Assembly (NCBI GenBank): GCA_040751985.1
Contig: JBFMFU010000088.1
Span: forward strand, 1 to 64,000
Reading direction: 5' to 3'
From: Desulfoferula sp040751985
GTDB lineage: Bacteria; Desulfobacterota; Desulfarculia; Desulfarculales; Desulfarculaceae
DNA: 64,000 bases
Shown: in pieces, positions 24,706 to 33,388 of the stretch
Numbering within the stretch: position 1 is the stretch's first letter
Layout of the letters: each line of letters starts with the position of its first letter
The notes under the pieces: generated by a model
Seen by the model: only the letters and a program-made list of their open reading frames with translations
The model's database searches: none
What the model was told of the DNA's origin: nothing
Program-made: the position numbers and the translations under genes

Positions 24706-27444
24706 TCAATCGCGGACCGGCAAACCCAAGGTTCTTCCTTTGGTAATGGCTTGATGGCGGGAGTTTACTTCCAGCTTCTTATAAATTTTTTTGAGATGGG
24801 TCTTCACAGTTTCAGGCGAGATGCACAGCTTCTCCGCGATCTCCTTGTTTTGCAGATGCTGGGCCAAAAGCTCCAAGATCACAATTTCACGGCCGGTAAG
24901 GGGTTCGGCCAGACTTATAGGTTTCGGTGCTGTCGGCGGCATTTGCTCGGCATAAGCCGTAACCGGCACCTTAGCCTGTTGCTCATGCTTAAATGTGCTG
25001 AGAAGCTCAGCCGTAAAGCCCTCAGCCTTGCCCTTCCCCAAAAAACGTAGAAGTAAGTCGGCCAGTTGTGGGCCCAAATCCAACAAGGGGCGCAAACAGT
25101 GCCCACAAGCGGCCAGGGCTATGGATCTTTTCAATTTTTCATACGCAGCTGCTTGTTCGCCGTTCTGGTCCAGCCACAGGGCCTGAAGGGCAAGCACAGT
25201 TATCAGCACCGGACGATTATGCGTGGCTCTGGCAAAATTTTCGATGCGCGCAAGGGCATCCGCGGCTTCCTGGCGAGTTGCCGGGTCTTGCCCAGCCATC
25301 AATATCTTGGCCAGAGTAAGCTGGGGTTGGTAAAAACGGTAATGGGCATGTGAGGGACCAGGCTTGAACCGTTGCGCCCAACGCTCGGCCTCCTCCTGGC
25401 GCCCCTGTCTCAGAGCCAACTCAGCCCAGAAGGCCTGCCCCACCTGCATGGGGAAAGCGTTCTGTATCTGCATGGCATGATCTACAACCCAGTCAGCCAC
25501 TTCATAGGCCTTGCGGGGCCGCCTTTGAGCCTGGTAGGTGAGGGCCAAGGCAAAGGCGCTATTGAAGAAGTTCCAGCTCTTTTGAACATATTGATAGTCC
25601 AGAAGTGATGCCAGCATCTGCTCGGCTTGATCAAGTTCGTTTCGCTGATAGTGCACCAGGCCCATGAAAAACTTGCCCCGGGCCATTATCTCCAATTGGC
25701 CGCTCTCCTTGCCCAGTGTGAGCAGACCCTTGGCCGTAAGCCGCAAGGCGGGCAGATGGGCCTCTTGCCAATTTACAAAACACAGGCCGGTTAAAAGCAG
25801 GGCCTGAGAATTGTTTCCCTTCAAACGTTCATCATCAAGGGCCCGATGCATGACAGCCACGGCGTCTTGGATCTTGCCGGCCATTTGCAGGGTCCGCGCC
25901 TGGAAGACGGCGGCAAATGCCCTGGCCCAAGGATAGGTGACGGGGATAAGCTCCGCGGCCTGCTCGGCGAAGCCGAAAGCTTTTTCGCTGTCCAACTCCA
26001 GATAGTGATTAAAAGAGTTGAGAACAGCCCAATGGCCCCTTAGGAGTCGCAGGCTGTCCCCAGGTGCCGTGGCTTTCATTAACAAGGATTCGGCCCTGTC
26101 CAGGGCGCTTTTCATCTCCTTTATCCGGGTCCTGGCCTGGTAAGCCCAGGCCTTGAGAATCAACAGGCCGGCGTGCAGGTTTACCACCTCATCAGGGAGC
26201 CGCTGCAGCCAGTCCTCCAACTGGGGCCACTGCTGGTTTTCCAAGATCTCAAATCCAGCCTTTTCCACCAGATGTGCAGCAGCCTGATGATCTCCGCCCG
26301 CCAGCGCATGGCGCAGGGCTTCATCGGCCATCCCGTGAGTGGTAAACCATTTACTTGCCCGGCCATGGAACAAGGCTATGTCATCATGATTGCTCAGCAG
26401 CTTCAGCTGGCTTTGTAGAAGCTGTTCAAAACAGTGATGGAAACGAAACCACCTGTTTTCCGAATCCAGGGGCACCACAAAAAGATTGTTGGCCAGGAGC
26501 CAGGCCACAAAGTCCGTGCCATCCATATCCCGGCTGCCCCGCTCCGATGCTTGATCGAACAAGGCGTCACATAACGAGGCGCAGAAGCGATCCACAATGG
26601 CGGTCCCCAGCAGGTAACGACGCACCGCCAGGGGCTGAACAGAAAAAACCTCCGAGAACAGATAATCCATAACGTAATGAGCCTTGCGCTCGAATTTCAA
26701 ATCGCCTGCGTTCATCCCGCCTTGGTGCATAAGGCCAAGAGTCGTCAAACGAAGCCCAGTGACCCAGCCTTCGGTCTTCTCCGTCCAGGCTGTTGCCGTG
26801 GCTTCTTCAACGGGTCCCTTGACCATCATCTCCAGGAAGGCCAGGGTTTCAGAAGAAGTAAAACGAATATCCTGGACCCGGATTTCATTGAGTTGCTTAC
26901 GGGCGCGGAAGTTGGCAAGGGGCAGCGACGGGTCCTGCCGGGTGATCAGCACCAGATGCATACGGCTGGGAGGATGATCCAACATTTCTGCTAGTAGGTC
27001 GTTGACGGCCTGGCTTTGGACATAGTGGAAGTTATCAAGCACCAGGATGAAATTATCTTGGATTTGCTCCAGCTCATTCACTAGGTTAGCGGCCAAACGT
27101 GACAAAGATTTCGGTTCCCAATCTTTGGCCAGGGCCCGTGTTTTTGGGGCGGCCACAGGGAAAAGTGATTCTAAGGCTGACAAGAAGTAGCCCAGGAACC
27201 GACCAAAATGGTTATCACGTTTGTCCAAGGACACCCAGGCATTGGAGCGACCAGAGGTATCCAACCAACTGCTTACCAAAGTGCTTTTACCGTAGCCTGC
27301 CGGAGCCGATACGAGGGTAAGGGGCCCTTGCAGCCCTTTATCCAGGCGGTGGAAGAGCCGCGTGCGTGGCACCAAGTCATCACCTACAGACGGCTGACGC
27401 AGCTTGGTGCTAAGACTTGGCGTGTATTGTTTGTTGCCCAACAC
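24706..27444 (-). CDS. MalT-like LuxR-family ATP-dependent transcriptional regulator
   Basis: 912 residues. N-terminal STAND-type ATPase with Walker A SAPAGYGKST (about residue 50) and FILVLDNFHYVQ as Walker B region, a long helical TPR-like sensor domain (about 400-800), and a C-terminal LuxR HTH (LTGREIVILELLAQHLQNKE, then IAEKLCISPETVKTHLKKIY). Members are activated by binding a small inducer and ATP. It is encoded directly upstream of, and on the same strand as, the corrinoid/TRAP cluster, so probably controls it. Start GTG at 27442-27444, next to an extended -10 motif. Confidence 0.92.
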   Translation of the reverse strand: MLGNKQYTPSLSTKLRQPSVGDDLVPRTRLFHRLDKGLQGPLTLVSAPAGYGKSTLVSSWLDTSGRSNAWVSLDKRDNHFGRFLGYFLSALESLFPVAAPKTRALAKDWEPKSLSRLAANLVNELEQIQDNFILVLDNFHYVQSQAVNDLLAEMLDHPPSRMHLVLITRQDPSLPLANFRARKQLNEIRVQDIRFTSSETLAFLEMMVKGPVEEATATAWTEKTEGWVTGLRLTTLGLMHQGGMNAGDLKFERKAHYVMDYLFSEVFSVQPLAVRRYLLGTAIVDRFCASLCDALFDQASERGSRDMDGTDFVAWLLANNLFVVPLDSENRWFRFHHCFEQLLQSQLKLLSNHDDIALFHGRASKWFTTHGMADEALRHALAGGDHQAAAHLVEKAGFEILENQQWPQLEDWLQRLPDEVVNLHAGLLILKAWAYQARTRIKEMKSALDRAESLLMKATAPGDSLRLLRGHWAVLNSFNHYLELDSEKAFGFAEQAAELIPVTYPWARAFAAVFQARTLQMAGKIQDAVAVMHRALDDERLKGNNSQALLLTGLCFVNWQEAHLPALRLTAKGLLTLGKESGQLEIMARGKFFMGLVHYQRNELDQAEQMLASLLDYQYVQKSWNFFNSAFALALTYQAQRRPRKAYEVADWVVDHAMQIQNAFPMQVGQAFWAELALRQGRQEEAERWAQRFKPGPSHAHYRFYQPQLTLAKILMAGQDPATRQEAADALARIENFARATHNRPVLITVLALQALWLDQNGEQAAAYEKLKRSIALAACGHCLRPLLDLGPQLADLLLRFLGKGKAEGFTAELLSTFKHEQQAKVPVTAYAEQMPPTAPKPISLAEPLTGREIVILELLAQHLQNKEIAEKLCISPETVKTHLKKIYKKLEVNSRHQAITKGRTLGLPVRD

Positions 27445-27467
27445 GTTTCGCTTCTGGCTTTTTAACT

Positions 27468-27476
27468 ATTATAACA
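27468..27476 (-). promoter_or_regulatory. Extended -10 promoter of the MalT-like gene
   Basis: Minus strand TGTTATAAT, i.e. TGn plus the consensus -10 hexamer, about 24 bases before the GTG start; no good -35 is seen. Confidence 0.5.
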
Positions 27477-27717
27477 TACTACAAGATTCGGAAGGGGCCC
27501 GGCCAAGGCTGCCAAGGCGGTGCACGGACGTGGATGACGATCGAGTAACAATATGGGCGGGTCGGGCGAAACCGTGACACCCAGGTTAAGGAATTGACGA
27601 CTATCCTGTGCAGTGTCAAGTCGTCAGATAACACCGGAAAGCGTCATTTCAAAGGTGCATTTGATGCCAGTTTAAAAGTGCGTTCAGGTGGGCAATTGGA
27701 CATATTTTGGCAGGAAT
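27477..27717. other. Intergenic region without recognised gene
   Basis: About 240 bases between the regulator promoter and the tRNA-Cys terminator. Part of a 317-base gap. No gene or clear site seen; the plus-strand reading frame starting near 27594 runs through the terminator and tRNA and is not credible. Confidence 0.6.
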
Positions 27718-27757
27718 CAAAAAACAGGCGGCTAGCCCTGGGGTTAGCCGCCTGTAA
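27718..27757 (-). terminator. Rho-independent terminator of tRNA-Cys
   Basis: Minus strand ACAGGCGGCT pairs with AGCCGCCTGT (10 bp) and is followed by TTTTTTG. Starts just after the tRNA 3' end. Confidence 0.9.
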
Positions 27758-27761
27758 TTTT

Positions 27762-27837
27762 TGGAGGCGGCGACCGGATTTGAACCGGTGAATAACGGAT
27801 TTGCAGTCCGCTGCCTTAGCCACTTGGCTACGCCGCC
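27762..27837 (-). tRNA. tRNA-Cys (GCA)
   Basis: 76-nt cloverleaf on the minus strand. Acceptor stem GGCGGCG/CGCCGCC, anticodon arm GGACTGCAAATCC with anticodon GCA, T-arm GGTTCAAATCC, discriminator U73 (typical of tRNA-Cys), and encoded CCA. Confidence 0.97.
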
Positions 27838-28069
27838 GTTTTCTTAAATCGCCCGTGAGTACGGAGTGTTAACTCATATCAGCGGGTTCACAAAATATAT
27901 AGGCCCCTCCCCCTGGTGTCAAGCAGATTCGCCCAGGAGGCTGGCGCGACAACTGGAGCACAGCAAGAAGACTGTGAGGTTGACCAAAAAAATCGGCTGG
28001 CCTATGGTGCTTACATCCAAGAAGCGCTCACCAACAGCCGCCTCCCCTGCCTAAAAGGAATTTGTACCC

Positions 28070-29104
28070 ATGAAACGATTACTGCCCTGCATTTTGCTGG
28101 CCGTATCCTTTTGCGCATGGTTGCCTCTGGTTAGTGCGCCGGCCGCCGCCGACCAGGTCAAGTACTACAAGTACGCCCTGAGCGACCTGAACTGGTTCTA
28201 CGTCTTCAAGGGCGAGCTGCCCGGCCCCCAGGCCAACCAGGCCACCTATTACCTGGTGACTCTCAACTCCCAGGGCCAGTACGTGCGGGTGCAGAGATTC
28301 GTGCGGGGCAAGGCTCCTTCTTATGCGACCTACGTCTACGACGCCCAGGGCCGCCGGGTACAAGCCGTGGAGTACAACAGCGGCGACAACAAGGTGAAAG
28401 GTCAGACCTCCTACGCCTACCAGGGCCGGCTCTTGAAAGAGATGCTCGCCCGGGACGCCCAGGGCCACGAGTCGCAGCGCTACGTCTTTCAGCACCACCA
28501 GGACGGGACCCACGAGGCCGAGCACTACCTCAAGGGTCAGAAGACCGGCGCCCGCTGGGTCTGGTTCGTGAACCTGGACGGCCTGGTGGAGCGCTACCGG
28601 TGGCATGTCTCGCCCCAAAAGTATTATGAGCGTGACTATGATCCCGACACCGGCTTCACGGTCAACAGCCAGAGCTATGTCGACGATAAGTTGAACTTCA
28701 GTCAAAAATTCATCTACGACCAAACCGGCATCATGTCCGGGCTGATCGCCTATGACATCAGAGGCAGGGTGCTCTCGGAGTCCCAATACCGGGACGGCCT
28801 ACGCATCCGGGCCCTTTATAAGCGCACCAGCGGCAAGTTCGAGGTCTATAAGGTCCACGAGTGGGAGTACAACCCGGACCGCAACGTGAGGAGGTTTTCC
28901 TATAAATTGGAAGGCCGGCTGGCCTACGCCATCGTATATGAACGGGACAGCAAGGGCACCGTGCTGCGCTCCACGGTCCTGGACGGCAAGGGCCAGCCGG
29001 TGGCCGAGTACTATGGCTACCTAGAGTACCTGAACCGCGATGCCACCCCCGCGGACCGTACCCAGCTCAAGGGCAAGGTGTTCAGGAAGGTGCAGCTCTG
29101 GTAG
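28070..29104 (+). CDS. Secreted repeat-containing protein of unknown function
   Basis: 344 residues. Signal peptide (MKRLLPCILLAVSFCAW to about APAAA), then a tyrosine-rich, beta-strand series with recurring YxYDAQGRRV / YDQTGIMSGLIAYDIRGRVL / YERDSKGTVLRSTVLDGKGQ units, similar in look to YD/RHS or MORN-like strand repeats. No catalytic motif or anchor seen, so a periplasmic or secreted beta-repeat protein. ATG has AAAAGGAA ten bases upstream. It is the only gene between the two tRNAs and on the opposite strand; probably monocistronic. Confidence 0.75.
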   Translation: MKRLLPCILLAVSFCAWLPLVSAPAAADQVKYYKYALSDLNWFYVFKGELPGPQANQATYYLVTLNSQGQYVRVQRFVRGKAPSYATYVYDAQGRRVQAVEYNSGDNKVKGQTSYAYQGRLLKEMLARDAQGHESQRYVFQHHQDGTHEAEHYLKGQKTGARWVWFVNLDGLVERYRWHVSPQKYYERDYDPDTGFTVNSQSYVDDKLNFSQKFIYDQTGIMSGLIAYDIRGRVLSESQYRDGLRIRALYKRTSGKFEVYKVHEWEYNPDRNVRRFSYKLEGRLAYAIVYERDSKGTVLRSTVLDGKGQPVAEYYGYLEYLNRDATPADRTQLKGKVFRKVQLW

Positions 29105-29120
29105 GCCGAAGCCCGCAGAC

Positions 29121-29150
29121 AAAAAGGCCGACCCTTAAGGGACCGGCCTT
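29121..29150 (-). terminator. Rho-independent terminator of tRNA-Gly
   Basis: Minus strand AAGGCCG(G)TCCCTTAAGGG(T)CGGCCTT hairpin ending in TTTTT. On the plus strand the same hairpin lies just after the secreted-protein gene but lacks a T-run. Confidence 0.8.
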
Positions 29151-29177
29151 GAGCCCCACTAATAGCTTTTATTCAGG

Positions 29178-29253
<76 letters not shown>

Positions 29254-29289
29254 CCGCGGGAAAGAATAATACAATAACCCTCCGTGCTG

Positions 29290-29871
29290 TCAAGCCTTGT
29301 CTCGCTCTCCTTCGGCCAGAAGGCGATTAAAACGCAGGAAATAACGCAGGCCAGAGAAAAAGCTGACCAGGGTGGCCGCCCACAGGGCCAGATACCCCCA
29401 GTACTGCGGGTCCAGGGCGCCCACCGGGTAGTGCCAGATTAGGAGAAAAACGGCCGCCATCTGCAGGGCGGTCTTGGCCTTGCCCCAGCGGTCGCTGGGC
29501 ACGCCCAGGTTCTGGCTGGCGGCCAGGGCCCGCAGCCCGGTCACGGCCGCGTCCCGGGTGATGATCACCACCGCCATCCAGGCCGGGGCCCGGCCCAGGG
29601 CCACCAGCATCACCAGCATGGAGGCCACCAGCAGCTTGTCGGCCAGGGGGTCCAGGAACTGGCCCAGCACGGTGACCTTCTTGAGGCTGCGGGCCACGAA
29701 GCCGTCCAGCAGGTCGCTAAGGCCGGCCACAAAGAAAAGCGCCGCCGCCGCCCCGGACCACACCCGCCCCGGCACATACAACAGCGCCACCAGGGCGGGG
29801 ATGGAGCCCACCCGCACCAGGGTGATCAGGTTGGGCAGGTTGAAGACATCTTGTCGCTTGATAGCCCGCAT
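29290..29871 (-). CDS. pgsA: CDP-diacylglycerol-glycerol-3-phosphate 3-phosphatidyltransferase
   Basis: 193 residues, the usual size. Carries the CDP-alcohol phosphatidyltransferase signature D-G-x2-A-R-x8-G-x3-D-x3-D as DGFVARSLKKVTVLGQFLDP plus LAD, with several membrane helices. It makes phosphatidylglycerol phosphate in the inner membrane, the committed step to phosphatidylglycerol. ATG at 29869-29871, 17 bases after the transaldolase gene stop on the same strand. The opening NLPNLITLVRV is typical of PgsA. Confidence 0.93.
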   Translation of the reverse strand: MRAIKRQDVFNLPNLITLVRVGSIPALVALLYVPGRVWSGAAAALFFVAGLSDLLDGFVARSLKKVTVLGQFLDPLADKLLVASMLVMLVALGRAPAWMAVVIITRDAAVTGLRALAASQNLGVPSDRWGKAKTALQMAAVFLLIWHYPVGALDPQYWGYLALWAATLVSFFSGLRYFLRFNRLLAEGERDKA

Positions 29872-29887
29872 GCGCCGCCGCCAGAGC

Positions 29888-30535
29888 CTAGCCCTTCTTC
29901 ACCTTTTCCCAGTCGGCCAGGAAGGCCTTGAGGCCGTTGTCCGTGAGGGGGTGCTTGAGTAGCTGGTCGATGACCTTGAAGGGCACCGTGCACACGTCGG
30001 CGCCCATGAGGGCCGCGGTGACCACGTGCATGGGGTGGCGCACGCTGGCCACCAGCACTTCGGTGTCAAAGGCGTAGTTGCCGTAGATGTCGATGATCTC
30101 CTGCACCAGCTCCATGCCGTCGTGGGAGATGTCGTCCAGGCGGCCCACAAAGGGGCTGATGTAGGCCGCGCCGGCCTTGGCGGCCAGCAGGGCCTGCAGG
30201 GGGGAGAAGCACAGGGTCACGTTGACCCGGATGCCCTCGCTGGAAAGCGTCTTGATGGCCTTGAGCCCCTCGCGGATAATGGGCACCTTGACCACCACGT
30301 TGTCAGCCCATGCGGCGAAGGTGCGCGCCTCGGCCACCATGCCGTCGTGGTCCGTGGCCACCACCTCCACGCTCACCGGCCCGGACACCGCCTCCAGGAT
30401 CTCCTTGATGCAGGCCTCGAAGGTCTTGCCGGTCTTGGACACCAGGGAAGGGTTGGTGGTCACCCCGTCCAGCACGCCCATGCTCAAGGCCTCTTTGATC
30501 TCTTTGATGTCGGCGGTATCAATAAAAAGCTTCAT
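29888..30535 (-). CDS. fsa: Transaldolase / fructose-6-phosphate aldolase-like (TalC/FSA family)
   Basis: 215 residues, the short transaldolase class. FIDTADIKEI at the start, TTNPSLVSK, Schiff-base lysine in NVVVKVPI, and ISPFVGRLDDI. Such proteins act as transaldolase in the pentose phosphate pathway or as fructose-6-phosphate aldolase; the two cannot be told apart safely here. ATG has GAGGAGGGCG upstream. Lies between pgsA and the small membrane protein gene. Confidence 0.9.
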   Translation of the reverse strand: MKLFIDTADIKEIKEALSMGVLDGVTTNPSLVSKTGKTFEACIKEILEAVSGPVSVEVVATDHDGMVAEARTFAAWADNVVVKVPIIREGLKAIKTLSSEGIRVNVTLCFSPLQALLAAKAGAAYISPFVGRLDDISHDGMELVQEIIDIYGNYAFDTEVLVASVRHPMHVVTAALMGADVCTVPFKVIDQLLKHPLTDNGLKAFLADWEKVKKG

Positions 30536-30592
30536 GGCGCCCTCCTCTAGTGCCGAAAAAATGTCAGCGGCCGCGGGCCGCTGGGTGTTTGC

Positions 30593-30892
30593 TCAGGCTC
30601 CCTGGTCCTGTTTGGCCGGCTCTTTGTCCGCCAGGCAGGCGTCCCGGCAGGCCTTGCTGCAAAAGAACTGCTCCCGGCCCTTGACCCAGGCCCGCACCGC
30701 GTCGCGCCGGGGCAGGTAGGTGCCGCACTGGGGGTCCTGGACCATCACGTCCATGACCTGCCTGCTGCTGGGGCGGCGGCCGGCCTGCACCTGGGCCTGG
30801 CGCTTGTTGCGCATCCAGCGTCTAAACGTGCGCACCCCGAACCAGACCAGCACGGCCAGCAGGGCCAGTTGCAACAGCCTTATCAGGCCCAT
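30593..30892 (-). CDS. Small membrane protein with C-terminal metal-binding cysteines (PP0621-like)
   Basis: 99 residues. One N-terminal membrane helix (LIRLLQLALLAVLVWFGVRTF), a basic cytoplasmic linker, then MVQDPQCGTYLP and FFCSKACRDACLA, a TRASH-like metal-binding pattern seen in the PP0621 family. ATG at 30890-30892 has AAAGAG upstream and overlaps the end of folK by ten bases. Function unknown; perhaps metal handling. Confidence 0.8.
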   Translation of the reverse strand: MGLIRLLQLALLAVLVWFGVRTFRRWMRNKRQAQVQAGRRPSSRQVMDVMVQDPQCGTYLPRRDAVRAWVKGREQFFCSKACRDACLADKEPAKQDQGA

Positions 30893-31395
30893 GAGACTCT
30901 TTCCACCTCCTGGCCGGCCTTCTGAGCAGCGGGCAGGTCTTGCCACAGTTGGGCGGCGGTGCGTCCCCAGCGGGGCAGCACCAGCGACGGGGCCAGCTCG
31001 GCCAGGGGGATCAAAACAAAGCCCCGCTCGTGCAGGCGGGGATGAGGCACCTGCAGGTCCGCTTCCTCTATGATCATATCGCCAAAGAGCAGGATGTCCA
31101 GGTCCAGGGTGCGCGGACCCCAGCGCTCCCCCCTCTGGCGGCCTCGGGCCGCCTCCAGGGCCTGCAGGGCCGCCAGCAGCTCCCGGGGCGTACGCTCATA
31201 CATACCACGGCAGACCGCATTGTAAAACGCCGGCTGGTCCAGCTTGCCCACCGGCGCGGTCCGGTACAGCGAAGAGACCGCGCCGGGCTGGTAGCCCGGC
31301 GCCTGGGCCAGGCGCTCCAGGGCGAACAGCAGGTGCAGGCGGGGCGAGCCCAGATTGGAGCCCAAGCCGATGAACACCTCCTGGGCTGGGGGCAT
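30883..31395 (-). CDS. folK: 7,8-dihydro-6-hydroxymethylpterin pyrophosphokinase
   Basis: 170 residues. HPPK hallmarks: FIGLGSNLGSP, YRTAPVG, FYNAV, and the magnesium-binding GPRTLDLDILLFGD, then PHPRLHERGFVL. Transfers pyrophosphate from ATP to the pterin in folate synthesis. ATG at 31393-31395, four bases after the dapL stop, so it belongs to the lysine operon transcript. Confidence 0.95.
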   Translation of the reverse strand: MPPAQEVFIGLGSNLGSPRLHLLFALERLAQAPGYQPGAVSSLYRTAPVGKLDQPAFYNAVCRGMYERTPRELLAALQALEAARGRQRGERWGPRTLDLDILLFGDMIIEEADLQVPHPRLHERGFVLIPLAELAPSLVLPRWGRTAAQLWQDLPAAQKAGQEVERVSWA

Positions 31396-31399
31396 GGGG

Positions 31400-32566
31400 C
31401 TACAACCCCAGCTTGGCCAGGCGCTCCACGGCCTCGGCCATGCGCTCCTTGTCCACGGTCAGGGCGAAGCGCACGTACCCCTCGCCGTCGGCGCCGAAGC
31501 CGTTGCCCGGCGTGCTCACCACCCCGGCCTGGGACAGGAGCTTCATGGTGAACTCGGCGCTGCTCACGCCCTTGGGCACCGCGCACCAGACGTAGAAGGT
31601 GGCCTTGGGCGGCTCCACCTCCAGGCCCAGTTTCTGGAGGCCGGCCACCAGTACGTCTCGGCGGCCCTGGTACATCAGGCGCATCTGTTCGACGCAGTCC
31701 TGGCTTGCCTCCAGGGCGGTGATGCCGGCCAGTTGCACGGCGTCGAAGGCGCCGGAGTCGATCTGGCTCTTGACCTGGGCCAGGCCGCCCACCAGGGTCG
31801 CGTTGCCCACGGCCATGCCCAGGCGCCAGCCGGTCATGTTGTAGGTCTTGGACAGGCTGTGGAACTCGATGCCCACTTCCTTGGCCCCCGGCGCCTGCAA
31901 AAAGCTGGGCGCCCGGTAGTCCTCGTAACCCATCTCGCTGTAGGCCGCGTCCGAGATCACGATCAGGCCGTACTCCCGGGCGAACTCCACCACCTGGGCG
32001 TAGAAGTCCACCTCGGCCACCGCCGCGGTGGGGTTGTTGGGGTAGTTGATGACCATGGCCTTGGCCTGCTTTGCCGTGGCCGGGTCAATGGCCTTCAGGT
32101 CGGGCAGGAAGCCGTTCTTCTTCAGCAGGGGCATCTCCACCGGCACGCCGCCAGCCAGCACCGTGGAGGCCCGGTACACCGGGTAGGCCGGGCTGGGCAC
32201 CAGCACCTTGTCGCCGGGGTTGATGAAGGCCAGGGGGAAGTGGGCGATACCCTCCTTGGAGCCGATGAGGGTGATCACCTCCCTGGCCGCCTCCACCTCC
32301 ACCCCGAAGCGGCGCTGGTACCAGCCGGCCACCGAGGACCGGAAGCGGTTCATGCCCGAGTAGGCCGGGTAGCGGTGGGTGGCCGGGTCGGCCGCGGCCC
32401 GGCACAGGCTCTGGATGATGTGCTCGGGCGTGGGCTGGTCCGGATCGCCCACCCCCAGGTCGATGATGTCCACGCCCTTGGACCGGACCTCCTCGCGCAG
32501 GCGGTCGATTTCCTTGAATAGATAAGGCGGCAACAGGCGCAGACGCTCGGCGCGCTCAAATTCCAT
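31400..32566 (-). CDS. dapL: LL-diaminopimelate aminotransferase
   Basis: 388 residues, fold type I aminotransferase: IIDLGVGDPDQPTP, YPAYSGMNRFR, NYPNNPTAAVA, and PLP lysine in HSLSKTYNMTGWR. The match to DapL-type enzymes and the neighbouring dapB, dapA, dapF and lysA genes point to direct conversion of tetrahydrodipicolinate to LL-diaminopimelate, bypassing succinylated or acetylated intermediates. No dapC, dapD or dapE is in the window. It follows the FAH-family gene by 36 bases. Confidence 0.92.
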   Translation of the reverse strand: MEFERAERLRLLPPYLFKEIDRLREEVRSKGVDIIDLGVGDPDQPTPEHIIQSLCRAAADPATHRYPAYSGMNRFRSSVAGWYQRRFGVEVEAAREVITLIGSKEGIAHFPLAFINPGDKVLVPSPAYPVYRASTVLAGGVPVEMPLLKKNGFLPDLKAIDPATAKQAKAMVINYPNNPTAAVAEVDFYAQVVEFAREYGLIVISDAAYSEMGYEDYRAPSFLQAPGAKEVGIEFHSLSKTYNMTGWRLGMAVGNATLVGGLAQVKSQIDSGAFDAVQLAGITALEASQDCVEQMRLMYQGRRDVLVAGLQKLGLEVEPPKATFYVWCAVPKGVSSAEFTMKLLSQAGVVSTPGNGFGADGEGYVRFALTVDKERMAEAVERLAKLGL

Positions 32567-32602
32567 GGCGGGTCCCTGCTCGTACGTGCAAAAGGTTCTC
32601 TT

Positions 32603-33388
32603 TTACTGCACCGGGTTTTCCAGACGCCCGATGCCCTCCACCTCTATGGTCACCGTGTCTCCGGCCGCCAGGGGGCTGATGCCCGAGGGCGTGCCCGTGG
32701 CGATAACGTCGCCAGGGTTGAGGGTCATGGCCTGGCTGACGAAGGAAACCAGTTGGTACACGTCGAAGATCATATCCGAAGTATTGGTGTCTTGTTTAAC
32801 CTTTTCGTTGACCAGGGCCCGCACCCGCACCTGGCGGGGGTCGATGTCCTTGGTGATCGCCGGCCCGAGGGGGCAGAAGGTGTCGAAGCCCTTAGCCCGG
32901 GTGTACTGGATGTCCTGGGCCTGCAGATCGCGGGCGGTCACGTCGTTGAGGCAAGTGTAGCCCAGGATGTAGTCCGCGGCCTGCTCCGGAGACACCAGGC
33001 GGCACTTCTTGCCCAGCACCACCGCCAGCTCGCTCTCGTGGTCCACCCGCCGGCTGATGGCCGGGCGCACCACGGCCTCGCCGGGCCCGATGACGCTGGT
33101 GGAGGGCTTCATGAACAGCATGGGCTCCAGGGGCAGGGGCTTGTTCACCTCCTGGGCGTGGGCCTTGTAGTTCAGGCCCACGGCCACCACTTTGGAGGGG
33201 CGGCAGGGGGCCAGCAGGCGCACCTTGTTCAGGGGCGCTGTGGCCTGGCCCGGCTTGCCGCCGGCAAAGGGCGAGCCCTGGTAAAGGCGCAGGCGCTGGC
33301 CCGAGAGCTGGCCGTAGTGCACCTTGCCCTCATAGCTGAAACGGATAATTCCCTGGCGGCAGTAGATCAGGTCGCTGTTCTTTTTCAT
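32603..33388 (-). CDS. Fumarylacetoacetate hydrolase (FAH) family protein
   Basis: 261 residues. FAH fold with VVAVGLNYKAHAQE, LFMKPSTSVIGPGE, metal-binding acids in RVDHESELAVVLG and LNDVTARDLQ, and DVIATGTPSGISPL. Family members hydrolyse or decarboxylate beta-keto acids and similar C-C bonds using a divalent metal. It is embedded in the dap operon, its start overlapping the dapB stop by four bases, with no obvious role in lysine synthesis; clean-up of a reactive oxo acid is one possibility. Confidence 0.88.
   Translation of the reverse strand: MKKNSDLIYCRQGIIRFSYEGKVHYGQLSGQRLRLYQGSPFAGGKPGQATAPLNKVRLLAPCRPSKVVAVGLNYKAHAQEVNKPLPLEPMLFMKPSTSVIGPGEAVVRPAISRRVDHESELAVVLGKKCRLVSPEQAADYILGYTCLNDVTARDLQAQDIQYTRAKGFDTFCPLGPAITKDIDPRQVRVRALVNEKVKQDTNTSDMIFDVYQLVSFVSQAMTLNPGDVIATGTPSGISPLAAGDTVTIEVEGIGRLENPVQ

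Noticed and set aside
27594..27791. Plus-strand small protein across the tRNA-Cys terminator
   Set aside because: Overlaps the terminator and tRNA; no family pattern.
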